DNA of 64,000 nucleotides from Desulfatitalea tepidiphila (GTDB lineage: Bacteria > Desulfobacterota > Desulfobacteria > Desulfobacterales > Desulfosarcinaceae), in contig NZ_BCAG01000003.1 of assembly GCF_001293685.1 (NCBI RefSeq), positions 2,272,501 to 2,336,500 of the forward strand. The letters are read 5' to 3'. This document shows, piece by piece, positions 28,370 through 36,572 of this stretch. Position 1 is the stretch's first letter, and every line of letters begins with the position of its first letter. The translations under genes were made by a program, and so were the position numbers. A model generated the notes under the pieces. That model did not search any database and was not told where the DNA came from. It was given only the letters and a program-made list of their open reading frames with translations.

Positions 28370-30334
28370 TTATTTGCCCTTCATGGCCATTTCCAGGATC
28401 ACCTCTTTGACCTGGTCATCTCGCGCCGGTTCACGCTTCTTCTCGATGATACGGGCATAACATAAATCCGGCTCCACCCGGACCACCTCCAGGCGTGCCA
28501 CCGATTGCGATTCGCTTTTCAACACACGTCCTTTATAGGTGATCTCTTTTCCCATTTCGACAACGTCAAAAGCACTGCCTGGGGTAACGCCCTGGTTGCG
28601 GCCCAAGTTGAGCATCACCTCTTTGCCGTCGACCTGAACGACATACCCCTGAAGCGGGTACTGGTCCATGACGGCCTTCAGGATTTCCCGATTCAAATCA
28701 AACAACTCGCGTTCCAGATCACCATTGGCCGGCAAACGATGCGTAATGGTCTTTGCAATGGCTGTGGTCTCCGTATCGATCATTCGCAGGTTCAACAAGG
28801 TGTTGTCGGGCAGGTAGAGCAATGTACCGGTCCCGATCAACTTGGCCGACAGAACTTTGCCCAATTGCAAGGCTGTCTGTGGGTCTGCGAGTTCCGAAGA
28901 TCCCAGATTCAGTTCGGAAAGCAACAGTTCCATGACAGCCCGCTCGACCACCTTCACCCGACCCGAGGCATCCAACAATTCACCGAGACGTGCCGTCAGT
29001 GCGATGGACAATCCATCCCGGGATGCCAGACCACCGCGCTCTTGAACGTCGACCAGTGTCAACACCATTGGCCGGGAGGTCCACTGGTCTTCGGGCGGCG
29101 CCTTATCCGCCTTTTCTTGGCGCCTATACCGCTCGACCAGATTGCTGACCAGTTGGTCCATACGCTTTTTGCTTTCCGTATCCTTTTGCAAGGTCATCAT
29201 TTGTTCGGCCTTTCTGGCCAACACAGAGGCGATGGTATCGGCTTGATCGAGGGCCAGGACTTGCCGGTATTCAGACAGGGCCCTGCTCCAAAGGCCCTCT
29301 TTTTCGTAGGTGACCCCCTTGTTGGAGGTCGGCTCAAGGTAGTAGGGGTCCATCGCAACGGCCTGGTCGAACAGACCGCGAGCCTTGCCATATTGCCCTT
29401 CCTGGGCGTAAAGACGTCCCAATTGATTCAATGTTTCCGTTTTTTGAAAGAGCGTCGCGTCGGTTCGGTTGAGTGCTTCCTGGTAGGCCTTCGCAGCACC
29501 CCCCCGATCCCCCTTGGCCATCAGAAGGTCTCCTTTGACCTTGTGGGGCACCGCCCTTTGGGGCGCCGCCTTCACCAACTCGTCGGCCAGAGCCATCGCC
29601 TTTTCGCTGTTTCCCTGGCGTGCCAGGATGATGGCCTGCCCCTCCTTACCGACGATGGCAGCTTGGCCTGGGGCCGCCGCAATTTCATCGAATACCTGCT
29701 TTGCCGCCTCGGTTTTGCCTTGGGACAGAGCCACGTACCCCTGAATCGCCCTGGCTTCCAGGTTGCCTGGATCCCTGCGAACGATGTCGGCACTGATGGC
29801 TTTGGCCAGCTCGGGCTCGTTGCGATGGATCTGGCGTTCGGCCAGCCGGATCAGCATCACCTCGGCCGTTTTACCGCCGCCTTGAAAATAGTCCAGGATT
29901 TCCAGATCAGGCCCCAATATGCACGCCACCGGCAGGATGACCTGTGCATCATATTGACGGCTGACGTCCATGGTATCGAGAAGAATGGGAAACTTGATAT
30001 GCGTTTTAAGAATAAATTGTTCAACGGCGCCCGCTTTGGATCGCGTAATCCCCCACACCGTCAACTGTTCATCTCTATACTGCTGCAGCAATCTATCGAG
30101 CATCAAGAGGCCACCCTGGCTCGAGGAAGATTGGGCATCAAAGAAAAACAGGACCGTCATCTGCCGACCCTGTGCCTCCCTCAGAGAGCGCTGCTTGCCG
30201 GCTATGTCGGTCAAGGTGAATCCAGGCGCCTTTTCTCCGATGGTCATGGCCGAAAAAACGCTTTCGGCAGATAAAAAAGTAAACAGAACGAAGATCATTG
30301 CACAGATAACAATAGAGATCCATTTTACCTTCAC
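28370..30334 (-). CDS. Fusion protein: redoxin-like, TPR and CsgG/FlgO-like domains
   Basis: A 654-aa envelope protein with an N-terminal membrane or signal helix (about 4-28), a thioredoxin/AhpC-like domain (about 31-165) in which the redox-active motif is replaced by FFFDAQSSSSQGG (no cysteine), a TPR array (about 180-400), a CsgG/FlgO-like domain (about 420-560, KVVERAVMELLLSELNLGSS) and a C-terminal beta domain with LNLGRNQGVTPGSAFDVV, reminiscent of the FlgT C-terminal domain. The start is GTG with GGGAGGTG five bases upstream; the upstream ATG is poorer. One base separates it from the CsgG-like lipoprotein gene, so the two are coupled. The function is unknown. Confidence 0.75.
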   Translation of the reverse strand: MKVKWISIVICAMIFVLFTFLSAESVFSAMTIGEKAPGFTLTDIAGKQRSLREAQGRQMTVLFFFDAQSSSSQGGLLMLDRLLQQYRDEQLTVWGITRSKAGAVEQFILKTHIKFPILLDTMDVSRQYDAQVILPVACILGPDLEILDYFQGGGKTAEVMLIRLAERQIHRNEPELAKAISADIVRRDPGNLEARAIQGYVALSQGKTEAAKQVFDEIAAAPGQAAIVGKEGQAIILARQGNSEKAMALADELVKAAPQRAVPHKVKGDLLMAKGDRGGAAKAYQEALNRTDATLFQKTETLNQLGRLYAQEGQYGKARGLFDQAVAMDPYYLEPTSNKGVTYEKEGLWSRALSEYRQVLALDQADTIASVLARKAEQMMTLQKDTESKKRMDQLVSNLVERYRRQEKADKAPPEDQWTSRPMVLTLVDVQERGGLASRDGLSIALTARLGELLDASGRVKVVERAVMELLLSELNLGSSELADPQTALQLGKVLSAKLIGTGTLLYLPDNTLLNLRMIDTETTAIAKTITHRLPANGDLERELFDLNREILKAVMDQYPLQGYVVQVDGKEVMLNLGRNQGVTPGSAFDVVEMGKEITYKGRVLKSESQSVARLEVVRVEPDLCYARIIEKKREPARDDQVKEVILEMAMKGK

Positions 30335-30593
30335 TGGTTCACCTCCCGCTCGTCGCTGACGGCCATAAGGCACCTTCCTATAAGGCGTTCATCAGATTGC
30401 GTGTATAAATAATAGATATGGATCTTTTCTGGCGCGTTTTCAAAATTGATATAATCTGTTGTTTCTATAAAGTAAAGTACAATAGCGACCGGCATAAGGA
30501 TGGGAAAGCGGGAAACCCGCGATCAGCATGAAGGATTTGATGAGAATCTGAAGATGATTTGGGTGCTCGTCGAGGCGTCTGGCCGGATGCAGC

Positions 30594-30627
30594 AAAAAGC
30601 CAGGGTGGCCCCGATCGACCACCCTGG
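30594..30627 (-). terminator. Orphan intrinsic terminator
   Basis: Perfect 9-bp stem CCAGGGTGG/CCACCCTGG with a 10-nt loop followed by CTTTTTGC on the minus strand. No recognised minus-strand gene ends here; only the small candidate frame at 30655-30765 lies just upstream of it. The rest of the 30335-30978 gap holds only the promoter regions of the two divergent transcription units. Confidence 0.65.
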
Positions 30628-30654
30628 ATTCAACAAGCGCACCCTGCGGGAGCA

Positions 30655-30765
30655 TTAGCAATATATATGCCGCTGCATGAATCGCATCCATCGAAAGGTT
30701 GTTCCTATCACCTTTTGCTCAGCAGGCTGATAGATATGCCCCTTTAACGAGATCAATTTTCTCAC
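30655..30765 (-). CDS. Candidate 36-aa small protein
   Basis: A short frame starting with GTG and preceded by AGGAGG (30778-30783, spacing 12, longer than ideal), ending 28 bp before an intrinsic terminator on the same strand. The peptide is basic (RKLISLKGH at the start, RWMRFMQRH near the end) with no membrane helix. The ribosome-binding site plus terminator suggests a small transcription unit, either a tiny protein or a regulatory RNA. Not recognised; low confidence. Confidence 0.25.
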   Translation of the reverse strand: MRKLISLKGHIYQPAEQKVIGTTFRWMRFMQRHIYC

Positions 30766-30978
30766 GCTCAGATCGATCCTCCTGCCACACATCTGAGCAA
30801 ATACGGAATAAGGCAATTACACTATTTGCGCACATGAGCCGATAGGATCGCGCAGGACAATTTGCGTAATGCGACTTGATCTACTGTCGGATATGGGAGT
30901 ATGGTATTCTTTGCGGCCAATCACCTGACGTTTACCCGAAACTATCCGCTGATCAACTGTCAAACAGGGGGATGCACG

Positions 30979-32019
30979 ATGTTGACCTTACGCTTTGATG
31001 AAAACAAGTGCCTGGCATGCGACACAAGAGACTGCCTGACCAAATGTCAGTATTTGAACATGGACGTGGAGGAGGCCACCCTGGAAATACAAAACATCAT
31101 CCAGGGGAAAAACTCGCGCGTACTTCACGAGTGCCGGACATGCTATGCCTGCGAAGAGTATTGTCCCATGGGAAACCACCCCTTTTACCTTATTGTCAGC
31201 CGCCAGGAAGAGCGGAACATTCCACCGTTGCCCGAGCCCATTATCCAGCAGGGCGTGCAGCTCGGCATTCCATTCCGCGGGGAACCTGAGATCTCGGAGA
31301 TCAACGGCCCTGTACTGAACATGGGGGTTTTCAGCCAACTATCCCATCTTGCGCAGGGCAAACTGTTCGAAGGGTTAACCCTGATCTCCACCGACAAACG
31401 AAAAATGCATCATTACTTCTGCAACCTGATGTATCTTCACTTTGCCAGAATATCGATTATCAACGAACGGGTCCCAGGTATCATTCAAACGATTGCGGCG
31501 CATCGTCCCACCGAAGTCGTGCATTTTCACGATGAGTGCTATGGCACTTACAATTCCTACGCACAGGCATTCGGTATCGATGTGCCGTTTAAATCCATTC
31601 ATCTATTTGAGCATTTGTATAACCGCCTGGTCGAACTTAAGGAAGAAATCCGGCCGCTGGGGTATAAGGTTGCATATCAGCGACCGTGTTCTTCCCGCCT
31701 GTCGCCGGACAAGCATCTCTTCGTGAAGAAGATATTCGACCTGATCGGAGTCGAGCATGTGGATCGCGAATACGTGGATGAAAACGCCCTATGTTGCGGT
31801 AGCACCATTTTATCCCAGAGGCAGAAAGGCAGTCGTAAATTCTGCCTCGATCTTCAGAATAAAAACATCGCGGATATGAGAAAGGCCGGCGCGCAACTGT
31901 GTATCTTCAACTGCCCCGCCTGTATGCAAACCATCGGCAAACAAGTGGCCGAAAGTGGCATCATGCCCATCTGGATGAGCGATCTGTGCCGTATGGCCAT
32001 TGGTGAAAAACCCGCCTGA
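30979..32019 (+). CDS. HdrB/GlpC-like iron-sulfur protein with CCG domains
   Basis: Electron-transfer subunit, 346 aa. The N-terminus has two ferredoxin-type clusters: C11, C14, C19, C23 and a second set in CRTCYACEEYCPMG. The rest carries two cysteine-rich CCG domains: HDECYGTY, later ENALCCGSTILSQ, and a final NCPACMQTIG. The start with GGGGG upstream was preferred to a frame 26 codons longer. First gene of a three-gene operon with an FAD-linked oxidase and a second CCG iron-sulfur protein; the set resembles lactate or glycolate dehydrogenase complexes of anaerobes, passing electrons from the flavoprotein to a quinone or soluble carrier (inferred). Confidence 0.82.
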   Translation: MLTLRFDENKCLACDTRDCLTKCQYLNMDVEEATLEIQNIIQGKNSRVLHECRTCYACEEYCPMGNHPFYLIVSRQEERNIPPLPEPIIQQGVQLGIPFRGEPEISEINGPVLNMGVFSQLSHLAQGKLFEGLTLISTDKRKMHHYFCNLMYLHFARISIINERVPGIIQTIAAHRPTEVVHFHDECYGTYNSYAQAFGIDVPFKSIHLFEHLYNRLVELKEEIRPLGYKVAYQRPCSSRLSPDKHLFVKKIFDLIGVEHVDREYVDENALCCGSTILSQRQKGSRKFCLDLQNKNIADMRKAGAQLCIFNCPACMQTIGKQVAESGIMPIWMSDLCRMAIGEKPA

Positions 32020-32030
32020 GGAGGAGATGG

Positions 32031-33389
32031 ATGGATTCGATCTATGCTGCATTGATGGATATTGTCGGAGAAGACTACGTATCGAACCGAACCGAAGAAC
32101 TCTTTACCTACTCCAAGGATCTGGGCACCTCCGAGCCCCAGTGGCCCGATTACGTGGCTGCCCCTAAAACCGTTGAACAGGTCAGCCGGATCCTCAAGTT
32201 GGCCAATGAACAGAAAGTGGCGGTGGTACCCCTCGGCGGCGGCCTGTCGCTCGCCGGCCTGGCACTCCCGCTCCGTGGGGGGATTACCCTGGATCTCAAA
32301 CGCATGGACCAGATCCTCGAGCTCAATGAACAGGGCCGCTACATCGTGGTCGAGGCCGGCATCTCCCACGGCAAGGTCACGGCCTATCTTCACAAGCATG
32401 CACCGCGTCTGATGCATTCCGAACCCGGGGCGCCGGCGGCGGCCACCATTGGCGGCAACCTGGCGATCCACGGCCAGGGCGATCTGGCCCACCCTTACGG
32501 ATTCAATTCGGACATGATCAACGGCCTGGAGGTGGTCCTGCCCACCGGAGAAATCTGCCGTTTTGGTTCCTGTGCGCTGGGCAACGACTGGTATACGCTC
32601 CACCCCTTGCCCGACTTGCAGCTTTTCCTGGGATGGAGCGGATGCACCGGCATCATCACCAAGGTGTCGCTGAGGCTGTTTCCATGCAAAAAATTCCAGG
32701 AGCAGGACATGTTCATTGTCCAGGATGAAAACCTGGTACCAGAAATCATCTATGAAATGACCCACATCGGCATGGCCGAAGACATCATGGCCATCAGCCA
32801 GGAGATCCCGCCGCCTTTCAATCGACTTCACTGCATTCTCGTCAATCTTTCGGGCGACTCAAAAGAGGAGCTGGAATTCAAACGACAGCTGATCTTTGAC
32901 GGCAAGTTGGCCCGGTACATAGAGGACGGGGTCGGCGGCATCGGCGCCGTCGGGCAGAAAATCGATCGCCCTCAGATCAGCAAAACCTCGGACTGGCGCA
33001 AGGGCGGAGGATTCGAATATGTCGGCTCGATCGTACCGGTATCGTACTATCCGGAGTGTTACCGGCGCGGCTCTGAAATTTCCGCACGACACGGCATTCC
33101 CTATACCGTTCTGGGACGAGTGGTCGGCAGCAGCCATGGCATGATGTTTTCCTGGACATATGCCTTCAACCGGGCCGACGAGAAGACCGTAAGGCATGCC
33201 CGGGAAGCCTTGCATGAAACGGACCAAATGGTCTTGGAGTTGGGTGGCACGCTTTGGAAACCAGCGGTGTTCGGACAGAAACTGGTCATGGATCGGATGG
33301 ATCCCAACACCCTTCAAATGATGAAAAAGGTAAAACATCTGCTGGACCCCAACGGCATCATGAATCCTGGAAACTGGGAGGTGGCCTGA
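32031..33389 (+). CDS. FAD-linked 2-hydroxyacid oxidase (D-lactate/glycolate dehydrogenase type)
   Basis: Flavoprotein of the GlcD/Dld family that oxidises a 2-hydroxyacid to the 2-oxoacid. The 452 aa contain the FAD-binding PCMH domain (VVPLGGGLSLAGLALPLRGG, EPGAPAAATIGGNLAIHG) and the C-terminal FAD-oxidase domain ending with the classic LLDPNGIMNPGNW. GAGGAG lies upstream of the ATG. Its TGA shares a base with the ATG of the next gene. The substrate is not fixed by sequence; D-lactate is the most common in this group. Confidence 0.88.
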   Translation: MDSIYAALMDIVGEDYVSNRTEELFTYSKDLGTSEPQWPDYVAAPKTVEQVSRILKLANEQKVAVVPLGGGLSLAGLALPLRGGITLDLKRMDQILELNEQGRYIVVEAGISHGKVTAYLHKHAPRLMHSEPGAPAAATIGGNLAIHGQGDLAHPYGFNSDMINGLEVVLPTGEICRFGSCALGNDWYTLHPLPDLQLFLGWSGCTGIITKVSLRLFPCKKFQEQDMFIVQDENLVPEIIYEMTHIGMAEDIMAISQEIPPPFNRLHCILVNLSGDSKEELEFKRQLIFDGKLARYIEDGVGGIGAVGQKIDRPQISKTSDWRKGGGFEYVGSIVPVSYYPECYRRGSEISARHGIPYTVLGRVVGSSHGMMFSWTYAFNRADEKTVRHAREALHETDQMVLELGGTLWKPAVFGQKLVMDRMDPNTLQMMKKVKHLLDPNGIMNPGNWEVA

Positions 33390-34567
33390 TGGCGCAGACA
33401 CAATACAAATACATGGATGTGATCCACCGCTGTTTTCGATGCGGATACTGCAAGTTTCCCCAGGACTGGGAAGATGTGGACAACTGTCCGGCCTATGCCC
33501 GCCATCGCCTGGAAAGCCACTCCAACGGCGGCCGGCTCTGGTTGATCCGGGCGTGGATCAACGGTGAACTCGAGCTGACCGACCACCTGGCCGAAATCAT
33601 CTATTCCTGCGTGGCCTGTAAGAACTGTGAAGAAAAATGCCCCCTTTCGTTTTCCGATGACATTTTGAACATGGTGATTGCCGCGAGAGCCGAAATGGTG
33701 GCCCAGGGGCGTATCCCCTCGCCGGTGAAGACCTATTTGAAAAACATCCAACTGCACGGCAACCCCTATGGGGTCGGCGCCAAAAAGCGCAGCGATTGGA
33801 TAAAAGAGCTCTCCATCGAACCCTTTGAAAGACAGGAATTTCTCTTCTTTGTAGGCAGCGAAGGGGCCTATGACAGCCGTGCGCAAAGTACGGCCAGGGC
33901 GCTCTCGAGGCTGTTTCAAAAAGCGGAACTCTCTTTCGGCGTTCTGGGCAACGATGAAACCGACGACGGCAATGAGGTCGAACTGCTCGGCGAAGAAGGT
34001 TTGGTCGAGATGCTGGCCGAAAAAAACATCGCCACCTTCAACGAACGCGGTGTCAAAAACATCATCACCTTGTCGCCGCACGCCTACAATGCCCTAAAAA
34101 ACATCTATCCGCGCTTTGGCGGCAGTTATCAAGTCTATCACTATACCCAGATCCTGCCGAACCTGATTCAGAGCGGCAGGCTTCATCCTCCCAAATTGGA
34201 AAAGACGAAGATCACCTATCATGATCCCTGTTTTCTCGGACGATGGAATCGCGAATACACGGCACCGCGAAGGGTACTGCAGTCCATCGGCGGATCGAAG
34301 TTGATCGAAATGGATCGCAACCGTAAAAGCGCATTCTGCTGCGGCGGCGGTTCGGGCAATTACTACACGGATCTATTGGGCGGCAGCGAAGACAGCCCGG
34401 CGCGCATCCGGGCGCGCCAGGCCCATGCCACCGGTGCGACTATTCTGGCCGTTGCCTGCCCCAATTGTTTGACCATGCTCGAAGATGGGATCAAGGTAGA
34501 GGGGCTGGAGGGCAAAATCCAGGTGAAGGACATCGCCGAATTGATCGATGGTGAATCGGCCTCATAG
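33389..34567 (+). CDS. HdrD/GlpC-like iron-sulfur protein with CCG domains
   Basis: Second iron-sulfur subunit of the module, 392 aa. N-terminal cluster motifs CFRCGYC and, after ~50 residues, CVACKNCEEKCPLSF; C-terminal CCG region with DPCFLGRWNREY, AFCCGGGSGN and CPNCLTML, the typical ligands of a noncubane cluster. The ATG overlaps the preceding stop (TGATG) and has GGGAGG upstream, so it is translated together with the flavoprotein. Probably forms a complex with both upstream products. Confidence 0.85.
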   Translation: MAQTQYKYMDVIHRCFRCGYCKFPQDWEDVDNCPAYARHRLESHSNGGRLWLIRAWINGELELTDHLAEIIYSCVACKNCEEKCPLSFSDDILNMVIAARAEMVAQGRIPSPVKTYLKNIQLHGNPYGVGAKKRSDWIKELSIEPFERQEFLFFVGSEGAYDSRAQSTARALSRLFQKAELSFGVLGNDETDDGNEVELLGEEGLVEMLAEKNIATFNERGVKNIITLSPHAYNALKNIYPRFGGSYQVYHYTQILPNLIQSGRLHPPKLEKTKITYHDPCFLGRWNREYTAPRRVLQSIGGSKLIEMDRNRKSAFCCGGGSGNYYTDLLGGSEDSPARIRARQAHATGATILAVACPNCLTMLEDGIKVEGLEGKIQVKDIAELIDGESAS

Positions 34568-34585
34568 CGCCGGCCCCATCGGCAT

Positions 34586-36055
34586 TCAGAGTGTATACAA
34601 AGAGATAGGACGGGCAATACCCTTCAGGGATGTCTCTGGAAGCGGTGTCAGAGGGAGATCCCCGGTTAGACGATCCCTGGTGGCACCGCTGAGGATGATT
34701 TCGGTGCGATGCACCTTGTTCAGCTCCTGCAGTCGGGAGGCAATATTGACCGTGTCTCCGACCAGGGCGTATGAGAGGCGGTTCGGGCTGCCGATATTGG
34801 CGGCCAGGGCCTCGCCCGAGTGGATGCCGATGCCATGACGCAACAGCGGGTATCCTGCGGTTCGCAACTCGGCATTGACTTGGTGTATCCGCCGTGACAT
34901 CTCACGGGCCGCCGCCACCGCCAGGCAGGCATGGTCGTGGCGCGAGACGGGCGCCCCAAAAACCGCCTCGATCTCATCCCCGAGAAACTGCAGCACCAGT
35001 CCCTTATGCGCCTGGATGGCTTCTTCCATGCTGCGGAAATAGCGGTTGATGATCCTGACCACCTCCTTGACTTCGCCGTCAAGCGGAATCCGGCCGGAAA
35101 GAATTTCGTCCCGTACCTCGTGGGCCACATAGCGGCCGAACGTCTCTTTGATCATGTCCCGCTCTTTGAGCCCTTCGGTCATCTGGTTGATCACCTCGCC
35201 TGCATATCCGATCTCGTCGTTGGACGTCACCGGCACTTTGGAGTCAAAGTTGCCTTGCCGCACCTGTTTGAGAACGCCGATCACATGATTCAACTGTCGG
35301 GTTAAATTCCCCTTGACCAGCAGGGTGATCCATGAGCCGATAGCGATAAAAACAAGGGAGTTGACGGCGATGGCCATGCCGCATTGGGTCACCGTCGTCG
35401 AAGAGGCGATGGCCGACACCTTCATCTGTCGAAGAGTACCGAGGATAGCGATGAAAGGAATGATGTTACAGCCCATAAGCATAGCCGTCAGCCGCACGCC
35501 GATACGAATCCGAAGCACGCCGGGCGTCGTAGAAATCCTGCCATCGGGAAAAAACACCGGCGTTACCCATTTGTGTCCCGCATACTCCAAGGTAAAAAAA
35601 GCGATGATACTCGTCACCAATCCGGTATAAAGTCCCACTGCGAACATGAATTGAACGACATGGGGCTGTGCGCCCATGGACCACGCCCCGATGCTGAAGT
35701 AAAACGACGATGCGATCCAGAGCCCAAAGTCCATGAGAATCAGAAAAAAGGGCTCGTTGAGCGAACGTCGGCGCAATGGCACCGGCAAAGCTTCTTTCAG
35801 TGTTTTACCAGGATGAAAATGGGCGTGCAGATATCTTCGCAGCGGACGTTCGTATGCCAGTGTCAGGACAAACCCCGTCATGAAAGCGATGGGGGTGAAA
35901 TATAAATTGAGCCGGTCCACCTGGGCCCGCATCGCCTCCGGCAGTGGATTCCACACCCCGGTAATCATCTGGGTAATAAGGAAACCGATGAGATTGCTGA
36001 TCAGATTGGCGATCAACATCCCGTTTTTCAGGCGATAATATTGCCATTTGTTCAT
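34586..36055 (-). CDS. Membrane class III nucleotide cyclase homologue lacking part of the catalytic domain
   Basis: A 489-aa protein with an N-terminal membrane region (hydrophobic segments around 12-32, 50-68, 103-125, 135-158, 185-208, 225-248), a HAMP-like linker (about 248-300) and a C-terminal class III cyclase domain. The second metal site (FLGDEIEAVFGAP, Asp 360) and the later LVGDTVNIASRLQ transition-state motif are present, but the usual FSDIRGFT segment with the first metal-binding Asp is missing: GEVKEV runs directly into VRIINRYF at about residue 332 (near base 35060). The chosen ATG has GGGAG upstream; a longer frame would start inside the repeat element. Either inactive, or it needs a partner subunit. 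Confidence 0.85.
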   Translation of the reverse strand: MNKWQYYRLKNGMLIANLISNLIGFLITQMITGVWNPLPEAMRAQVDRLNLYFTPIAFMTGFVLTLAYERPLRRYLHAHFHPGKTLKEALPVPLRRRSLNEPFFLILMDFGLWIASSFYFSIGAWSMGAQPHVVQFMFAVGLYTGLVTSIIAFFTLEYAGHKWVTPVFFPDGRISTTPGVLRIRIGVRLTAMLMGCNIIPFIAILGTLRQMKVSAIASSTTVTQCGMAIAVNSLVFIAIGSWITLLVKGNLTRQLNHVIGVLKQVRQGNFDSKVPVTSNDEIGYAGEVINQMTEGLKERDMIKETFGRYVAHEVRDEILSGRIPLDGEVKEVVRIINRYFRSMEEAIQAHKGLVLQFLGDEIEAVFGAPVSRHDHACLAVAAAREMSRRIHQVNAELRTAGYPLLRHGIGIHSGEALAANIGSPNRLSYALVGDTVNIASRLQELNKVHRTEIILSGATRDRLTGDLPLTPLPETSLKGIARPISLYTL

Positions 36056-36120
36056 CGGAGATGCTCCCGTGGCTTTTTTTGACCCTATAAAACAAATGAT
36101 CACCCCGAACAAGCTGGTTT

Positions 36121-36425
36121 CCAGCAGTTCTAACTGAATGTGGTTCATCTTGAAGGGCATGCATTCCAGTTGTTTGATAAAAAAATTCGCAAGGCAATGG
36201 AGATGGCAGGCCCGGGTGGGACAGGTGGCCAGGGCCACGTGAGCCTGCGGTCTTAGAGCCAGTTAAATGCAAACGGCGGACAAGCGGCCCAGACTGTTTG
36301 AGCGCAGCGAGTTTCTGGGCCGCCCGCAGTGCATTTTACTGGCTCTTGACCGCTTGGCGTGTGGCATCGGCCACCTGCCCCACCCGGGCCGGGTTTAATG
36401 AATGGCATTCAGTTAGAATCGCTGG
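36121..36425 (-). mobile_element. Nested-palindrome repeat element, full copy 1
   Basis: About 305 bp bounded by inverted repeats (CCAGCAGTTCTAACTGAATG at the left; complement of the same at the right). Inside, long outer arms (GGCCCGGGTGGG / CCCACCCGGGCC) enclose an inner hairpin whose tip is GCGGCCCAGA, a 20-nt loop, TCTGGGCCGC. The same element lies at 51981-52283 in the other orientation. No gene is encoded. It fills the divergent gap between the cyclase and tex; the remaining 36426-36572 is the tex leader. Confidence 0.88.
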
Positions 36426-36572
36426 CCGGTTTCATCCACCCTTGACAAGCATGCGGCTCAGCGCATATAGCTCGGGGCACTTTTTCAGCGAACAGGAGCA
36501 ATCAGGACAACCTCGTCGACATCATCGTCCATCCGCCATATCATCGATCAACGCATGTCCGGAGCTTTTTCC

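Noticed and set aside
30440-30691. 83-aa minus-strand frame overlapping the orphan terminator
   Set aside because: It would be read straight through a strong terminator hairpin and has no ribosome-binding site; a shorter frame at 30655-30765 fits better.
36121-36425. Reading the 305-bp element as an integron attC site or CRISPR-related array
   Set aside because: There is no integrase, no cassette array, no repeat-spacer periodicity, and the ends are inverted repeats as in a mobile element.
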